From contig DASWJX010000140.1 of assembly GCA_036396915.1 (NCBI GenBank), positions 1 through 12,296 on the forward strand: 12,296 nucleotides of DNA. Direction: 5' to 3'. This DNA comes from BM509 sp036396915. GTDB lineage: Bacteria > Desulfobacterota > Desulfuromonadia > Desulfuromonadales > Geopsychrobacteraceae. The translations under genes and the position numbers were made by a program. Shown piece after piece: positions 6,483 to 12,296 of this stretch (its first letter is position 1; each line of letters opens with the position of its first letter). Below the pieces are notes generated by a model, which saw only the letters and a list, made by a program, of their open reading frames with translations, had not been told where the DNA came from and did not search any database.

Positions 6483-6929
6483 ATGAGTGAGTTCAGAATC
6501 GAAAAACGGGAAGAGCCGGTGGTCATCTTCATGGCTGACGGCATTGTCTATGAGGGGAGCCTCTTCCTCAGTCCGTTCGCTCAGCACCGCAGCGGCGGGC
6601 AGTCGGTCGCGGACCTGTTGCTGGAAGAGCAGCCGTTTCTGCCGCTGAAAACGGCCGACGGCAATTTTCACCTGGTCAGTAAAGGGATGATCAGTCATCT
6701 GCGTTATGATAACCGGGAAGAACTCCTGGTCTGTTTTCCCGAGCGCGAGGTCAAGATCACCTTTCTCGGCGGTGAAGAGCTGCAGGGGACGGTTTGCCTC
6801 GATTTGCCGGCGGAAAACAGCAGGATTCAGGATTTCTTCAATTCCGGAGCCAGGTATTTTTCCCTGAAATCGGGAGGGCATGACTATCTGGTGAACATCA
6901 ACCTGATTCAGGGTGTCGTCATGTCCTGA
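6483..6929 (+). CDS. Uncharacterised protein with two tandem copies of a small beta-rich domain
   Basis: The 148-residue soluble protein has no signal peptide or membrane helix. It contains an internal duplication. Copy one (about residues 13-75) runs from VVIFMADGIVYEGSL through PFLPL to LVSKGMISHL. Copy two (about 89-145) runs from VKITFLGGEELQGTV through RYFSL to LVNINLIQGV. Both share the pattern hydrophobic strand, [AG]-[DG]-G, x-G, a variable middle, F-[LS]-L, then LV-[NS]-x4-I. The pattern resembles small DUF-type beta-barrel proteins such as DUF6812; the assignment is tentative and no function is claimed. The frame is open back to 6381, but ATG 6483 is preferred: it has purine-rich GGGAGCGAGG just upstream, and a good promoter lies inside the longer frame. 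It is monocistronic, ending before a long palindromic terminator. Confidence 0.75.
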   Translation: MSEFRIEKREEPVVIFMADGIVYEGSLFLSPFAQHRSGGQSVADLLLEEQPFLPLKTADGNFHLVSKGMISHLRYDNREELLVCFPEREVKITFLGGEELQGTVCLDLPAENSRIQDFFNSGARYFSLKSGGHDYLVNINLIQGVVMS

Positions 6930-6949
6930 GCCGGGCGCATGGGCGAAAT

Positions 6950-7003
6950 CGGATAAACCAAGAGGGACGACCTTTTCCAGGGTCGTCCCTCTTGGTTTAT
7001 CCG
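6950..7003. terminator. Bidirectional terminator with a 23-bp perfect stem
   Basis: Bases 6950-6972 are perfectly complementary to 6981-7003 around an 8-nt loop (TTTTCCAG). The core arm reads CCAAGAGGGACGACC. It lies between the convergent ends of the duplicated-domain gene and the PEGA lipoprotein gene. It lacks a long T run on either side, so efficiency is uncertain, but position and symmetry fit a shared terminator. Confidence 0.75.
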
Positions 7004-7017
7004 GTATGGATGACGCG

Positions 7018-7425
7018 TCAGTTTTGGCGCCGCTCCAGCTTTGCCGTCAGCTGCGGCGTGCTCCGTTTCATGACAAACATGTAGCTTTCCGAAAGTTTTT
7101 TGGTGAAGAAGCTTCCCAGCCAGAGGGGACTCCAGACCAGGCCGGCCATCATCCAGCGTTTCATGGCGCCCTGGTCGGTCTTGTCCGCGGCGATGGTCAG
7201 CGCCACCGGCTCATAACCGTCGTACGCCACGCTGACCCGATGCGTGTCACCGTTGCTGAGCCGGTAGTCGTAGGCGATCGGGGTCGCGCCGATCGCCGCG
7301 CCGTCGATCATGACCGTCGCGCCGGACGGTTCGGAGTGGATCATCGCCTGATGCGGTGCGCAGGCGGAGGCAAAGGTGACCAGGATCAGCAGGCCGATGA
7401 TTTTTTTGACAAGTCCCTGATGCAC
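7018..7425 (-). CDS. PEGA-domain lipoprotein
   Basis: The N-terminus has a basic stretch, a hydrophobic core (IIGLLILVTF) and a lipobox ASAC, so the mature protein would be lipid-anchored at its cysteine. A PEGA domain follows, with SEPSGATVMIDGAAIGATP and a later AYDGYEP. PEGA domains occur in surface or periplasmic proteins and probably help attach to envelope structures. A hydrophobic segment (WMMAGLVWSPLWLGSFF) near the C-terminus may be a second membrane contact. I prefer the GTG at 7425: AAAGGA lies 7 nt upstream and it gives a compact signal peptide. ATG codons at 7443, 7452 and 7476 are in frame; 7443 has GGAG only 3 nt away and remains a real alternative. The substrate or partner is unknown. 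Confidence 0.8.
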   Translation of the reverse strand: MHQGLVKKIIGLLILVTFASACAPHQAMIHSEPSGATVMIDGAAIGATPIAYDYRLSNGDTHRVSVAYDGYEPVALTIAADKTDQGAMKRWMMAGLVWSPLWLGSFFTKKLSESYMFVMKRSTPQLTAKLERRQN

Positions 7426-7445
7426 AATGCCGTCCTTTCGCATGA

Positions 7446-7460
7446 TCTCCATTATGGAGA
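7446..7460. promoter_or_regulatory. 15-bp perfect palindrome at the lipoprotein gene start
   Basis: TCTCCATTATGGAGA is a perfect palindrome around one central base. On the minus strand it contains CATAAT, a good -10 hexamer, though no good -35 is seen at 16-18 bp. Transcription would then start near 7444, leaving about 19 nt before GTG 7425. It could be a repressor site over the promoter, or a chance palindrome. Confidence 0.35.
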
Positions 7461-7666
7461 CTGTACGAATATGCAAGCACCGGACCGATTATTGCCGATG
7501 CGGAAAAGGCCCGGCGCGGCGACCGGCGCCATTGACAAAAGCGGTGTGATAACAGGCAAGTGCCAGGAAAATAAAAAGAAACCCGGGCGGCCGAAGGAGC
7601 AGGGCGGGACCGCCGCGCGGGCACGGGAAAAGCAAAAATGTGGCTTAAAGGCAAGCCCGTGTGGTG
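7461..7666. other. Intergenic stretch without a convincing gene
   Basis: Together with the palindrome before it and the terminator after it, this forms the largest gap in the window (7426-7753). Short frames exist on both strands but lack good ribosome sites and have no recognisable product. The purine-rich part around 7567-7650 (AAAATAAAAAGAAA, then GC-rich) shows no clear repeat or stem. A TTGACA at 7532-7537 has no partner -10 at a normal distance. Confidence 0.5.
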
Positions 7667-7718
7667 AAAAAACCGCATGCCGGGCGCGGCGTCGTCGCCG
7701 TCGGGCATGCGGTTTTTT
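7667..7718 (-). terminator. Rho-independent terminator of uvrA
   Basis: AAAAAACCGCATGCC (7667-7681) pairs with GGCATGCGGTTTTTT (7704-7718). A smaller inner hairpin (CGGCG 7687-7691 with CGCCG 7696-7700) stacks in the loop. On the minus strand, downstream of the uvrA stop at 7754, the stem ends in six U, a classic terminator. The plus strand also ends in six T, but no plus-strand gene precedes it. Confidence 0.85.
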
Positions 7719-7753
7719 GCCTGGACATCCATCTCAAGTTTTTTGCGAGAGCA

Positions 7754-10561
<2,808 letters not shown>

Positions 10562-10630
10562 AGGGTCAGGCTCAAGGATAAAGGGTTATACACTTTTTCA
10601 ACTTCGAACGTGGCAGGTCGCACCGCGCTT

Positions 10631-11617
10631 TCAAGCCATGCGTTCGGCCATCTTCAGGGCCGCCAGCAGACTCTCGGCACTGGCCTGGCCGGTTCCGGCC
10701 AGATCGTAGGCGGTGCCGTGGTCCACCGAGGTGCGCACGATCGGCAGGCCCAGGGTGACGTTGACGGCGTCCTCGAAGTGCAGCAGCTTCAGCGGAATCA
10801 GTCCCTGGTCGTGATACATGCAGATGACGGCGTCGTACGCCCCCCGCACGGCGAAATGGAACAGGGTGTCGGCGCTGTGCGGTCCGCTGGCCTCGATCCC
10901 GTCCTCGCGGGCGGCCCGGACGGCCGGCGCGATCAGCCGTTGTTCCTCGTCGCCGAACAAACCTTGCTCGCCGGCGTGCGGGTTCAGCGCCAGCACCGCC
11001 AGGCGCGGCCGTTCCAGATGAAACTGCTGACGGAAGGCCCGATCGACGATCCGCAGCGTGTCGCGGATTTTCCGGGCGCTCAGCACCGCCGGGACCTCGC
11101 GCAGGGCGAGGTGGGTCGTCACCAGGCAGACCTTGAGACGCTCGCCGGCCAGCATCATCACCACCTGACCGACTCCGCAGCGCGCGGCCAGCAGTTCGGT
11201 ATGGCCGGGAAAGCGGATTCCGGCGGCATTGATCGCCGCCTTGTTGATCGGGCAGGTGACCAGGGCCGCCGCCTGACCGGCGATGCAGCGGTCCGCCGCC
11301 CAGCTGACGTAGGCCGCCATCGCCGCGCCGCAGGCCTGATCCGGCTGACCGTAGCTCAGCGTTGCGGGGTCGAGGTGCGACAGGGGGTGGATCGCCAGCG
11401 TGCGTCGTCCCAGCTTCAGATTGACGCGCTGCGGGTCCGACCCCTGCAGTTCGGCAGCGGGCTCGAACAGCCGGCCGGCCCGCAGCAGAACCCGCGGATC
11501 GCCGGCCACCAGCAGCGGCCGGCCGAGGCCGTCGCAGGCGCCGGACAGCAGCGCCTTGACAATGATTTCGGGGCCGACCCCGGTCGGGTCGCCCATGCTG
11601 ATGATGATCGGTTTCAC
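10631..11617 (-). CDS. pdxA: 4-hydroxythreonine-4-phosphate dehydrogenase
   Basis: The 328-residue enzyme oxidises 4-phosphohydroxy-L-threonine with NAD in the DXP-dependent route to pyridoxal 5'-phosphate. The N-terminus ISMGDPTGVGPEI is the family signature. Metal-binding histidines H169 (TTHLALREV), H214 (LNPHAGE) and H269 (MYHDQGLIPLK) keep the E. coli spacing (166, 211, 266). GHTELLA (H139) and TSVDHGTAYDLAG near the C-terminus are also conserved. The start is a GTG at 11617 with AAGGA about 6 nt upstream on the minus strand. A promoter lies 30-60 bp upstream. The neighbouring SurA-like gene fits the surA-pdxA link known from enterobacteria; here a VanZ-like gene lies between. uvrA follows in the same direction, so partial co-transcription is possible. 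Confidence 0.97.
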   Translation of the reverse strand: MKPIIISMGDPTGVGPEIIVKALLSGACDGLGRPLLVAGDPRVLLRAGRLFEPAAELQGSDPQRVNLKLGRRTLAIHPLSHLDPATLSYGQPDQACGAAMAAYVSWAADRCIAGQAAALVTCPINKAAINAAGIRFPGHTELLAARCGVGQVVMMLAGERLKVCLVTTHLALREVPAVLSARKIRDTLRIVDRAFRQQFHLERPRLAVLALNPHAGEQGLFGDEEQRLIAPAVRAAREDGIEASGPHSADTLFHFAVRGAYDAVICMYHDQGLIPLKLLHFEDAVNVTLGLPIVRTSVDHGTAYDLAGTGQASAESLLAALKMAERMA

Positions 11618-11645
11618 AACAGTCCTTCTGGCGCGATGGCTGACC

Positions 11646-11675
11646 AGTATAACGGAAGAGCAGCGGATTGGACAA
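11646..11675 (-). promoter_or_regulatory. Probable pdxA promoter
   Basis: On the minus strand TTGTCC (11675-11670) and TATACT (11651-11646) are 18 bp apart, with four and five of six matches to the sigma-70 boxes. Transcription would begin near 11639, about 22 nt before the GTG start. It lies in the 73-nt gap after the VanZ-like gene, so pdxA need not depend on read-through. Confidence 0.5.
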
Positions 11676-11690
11676 GCCGTCCGGGGCGGA

Positions 11691-12056
11691 TCAGGGCTGC
11701 TGCCGGACCTTCGGGTTTGTCGCGCGGGAAAACAGAACGATCAGCACGGCGCCGAGCAGCAGCCCGGCCAGGTTGGCAAGCAGGTCGCCGAAGGAGAAGC
11801 CGCGGCGGGGGATAAAATGCTGGGCGATTTCAATCGCTGTCGAAAAACCGAGCAGCAGGGCGATCTTGAGCAACAGCTGCCGGTTCGGCAGGTAGGCGAT
11901 ATTGCAGGAGACGATCAGCAGCAGATAGCCTCCGCCATGCAGAGCTTTATCGGAAAAAGCCTCGATCAACCCCTGGTTCGGCGACGGGGTCAGGCCGAGG
12001 TAGCTGCAGTAGAGCAGGAACAGCCAGAACTGCAGATATTTGACGATGGCAGGCAT
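11691..12056 (-). CDS. VanZ-like family membrane protein
   Basis: The 121-residue protein has about four hydrophobic helices: KYLQFWLFLLYCSYLGL, GYLLLIVSCNIAYL, LLLKIALLLGFSTAIEIAQ and LLANLAGLLLGAVLIVLF. It shows the VanZ-family pattern: a first helix ending LGLTPSP, then DKALHGGGY, a helix with EIAQHFIPRRGFSFGDLLAN and a final helix. The family is named after the teicoplanin-resistance protein VanZ, but most members have unknown function and no van cluster is present here, so no resistance role should be inferred. ATG 12056 is chosen for GGAG 8 nt upstream on the minus strand and because it begins just before the first helix. An in-frame ATG at 12140 would add 28 residues of non-conserved Pro/Arg-rich sequence from a structured intergenic stretch. 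Confidence 0.85.
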   Translation of the reverse strand: MPAIVKYLQFWLFLLYCSYLGLTPSPNQGLIEAFSDKALHGGGYLLLIVSCNIAYLPNRQLLLKIALLLGFSTAIEIAQHFIPRRGFSFGDLLANLAGLLLGAVLIVLFSRATNPKVRQQP

Positions 12057-12069
12057 AAGGTCGTCTCCG

Positions 12070-12179
12070 GCAAAGGCGGGGTCCGATCTCCCCAGGGGTC
12101 GCAACAGGTTCGCGACCGGCAAACCGCATGGAGCCGCCACCCACCCTGCGTGGCGACGCGGTCTTTTGATCGGGCCGCG
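12070..12179 (-). other. Structured intergenic stretch upstream of the VanZ-like gene
   Basis: Several stems occur in a row: GGGG 12078-12081 with CCCC 12090-12093; GGTCGC 12097-12102 with GCGACC 12112-12117; CGCCAC 12135-12140 with GTGGCG 12150-12155; CGCGG 12157-12161 with CCGCG 12175-12179. None carries a U run, so they are not standard terminators. Minus-strand transcription from the foldase gene would place them in the leader of the VanZ-like mRNA. No known riboswitch class is recognised with confidence. Confidence 0.35.
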
Positions 12180-12296
12180 TTACGGCCGGGAATAGAGAAG
12201 AATCTTGATATGTGCCTGGTCCCGCAATTCCCGGGACCATTCGACAAAGCGTTTCTCGGTGTTGTCTTTCCTGAGGATTTCGACGATCTCGTCCCT
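12180..12296 (-). CDS. C-terminal fragment of a SurA/PpiC-type peptidyl-prolyl isomerase (cut by window edge)
   Basis: On the minus strand an open frame enters at the window edge and runs 38 codons to a TAA at 12182-12180. It reads RDEIVEILRKDNTEKRFVEW and continues SRELRDQAHIKILLYSRP. Ends of the form EI-x2-L, then W-x-(K/R)-ELR-x2-A-x-I-x-I are typical of SurA and related periplasmic foldases, where this C-terminal helix packs back on the N-terminal chaperone domain. The catalytic parvulin domain would lie beyond the edge, so the family call rests on this tail plus the neighbouring pdxA, which is linked to surA in many proteobacteria. A frame lacking a start here is expected for a truncated gene. 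Confidence 0.6.
   Translation of the reverse strand, partial: RDEIVEILRKDNTEKRFVEWSRELRDQAHIKILLYSRP

Noticed and set aside
7247..7732. Minus-strand frame of 161 codons across the lipoprotein gene and the gap
   Set aside because: It overlaps the lipoprotein gene in another frame, crosses a terminator hairpin and shows no ribosome site or recognisable domain.
10562..10630. LexA (SOS) operator upstream of uvrA
   Set aside because: I looked for the CTG-N10-CAG and GAAC-N4-GTTC types and saw neither. A different clade-specific LexA site cannot be excluded.
10572..11675. Minus-strand open frame of 367 codons overlapping pdxA
   Set aside because: It is in a different frame from pdxA, Arg/Gly/Pro-rich, and lacks any family motif.
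12090..12175. c-di-GMP-I (GEMM) riboswitch on the plus strand
   Set aside because: Only two short core-like words match. The AAAGCC segment and the second stem are missing, and no plus-strand gene follows within the window.

Overview
The window is about 12.3 kb of dense, high-GC bacterial chromosome with no transposase, phage gene, tRNA or rRNA. Gene content and protein style suggest a Gram-negative of the Desulfuromonadales/Geobacter type. The pointers are a periplasmic CpxP/Spy protein, an outer-membrane-type SurA-like foldase next to pdxA, a PEGA lipoprotein and a possible selenoprotein. That placement is inference; nothing in the window fixes the taxon.

Layout. 1-135 is a large imperfect palindrome lying just upstream of a universal stress protein gene (162-587, +). 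A perfect 19-bp terminator hairpin separates that gene from a convergent cpxP/spy-like gene (716-1207, -). Divergent from cpxP are cpxR (1407-2138) and cpxA (2142-3539). The shared gap carries two inverted CpxR-like GTAAA boxes. A very small membrane-protein gene with a strong ribosome binding site follows cpxA (from 3595). Its reading frame continues through an in-frame UGA to 3741, and a compact hairpin sits 24 nt after that UGA, so it is a candidate selenoprotein. A perfect 17-bp terminator closes this unit.

Next come an EamA/DMT-family transporter (3932-4822, +) preceded by a 14-bp palindrome, and a convergent cardiolipin synthase (4845-6254, -). An uncharacterised cytosolic protein with an internal duplication follows (6483-6929, +), with a clear sigma-70 promoter. 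After a 23-bp perfect palindromic terminator comes a PEGA-domain lipoprotein (7018-7425, -). The gap 7426-7753 holds no convincing gene, only the terminator of the last gene group.

From 12296 down to 7754 everything is on the minus strand. The order is the C-terminal end of a SurA/PpiC-type foldase, a structured 123-bp gap, a VanZ-like membrane protein, pdxA (pyridoxal phosphate synthesis) and uvrA (nucleotide excision repair). pdxA appears to have its own promoter.

Two themes link the genes. One is envelope stress and envelope biogenesis: the Cpx-like circuit, cardiolipin synthase, the lipoprotein and the foldase. The other is housekeeping: uvrA and pdxA. The most interesting single item is the UGA-containing small membrane protein at the end of the cpx unit.
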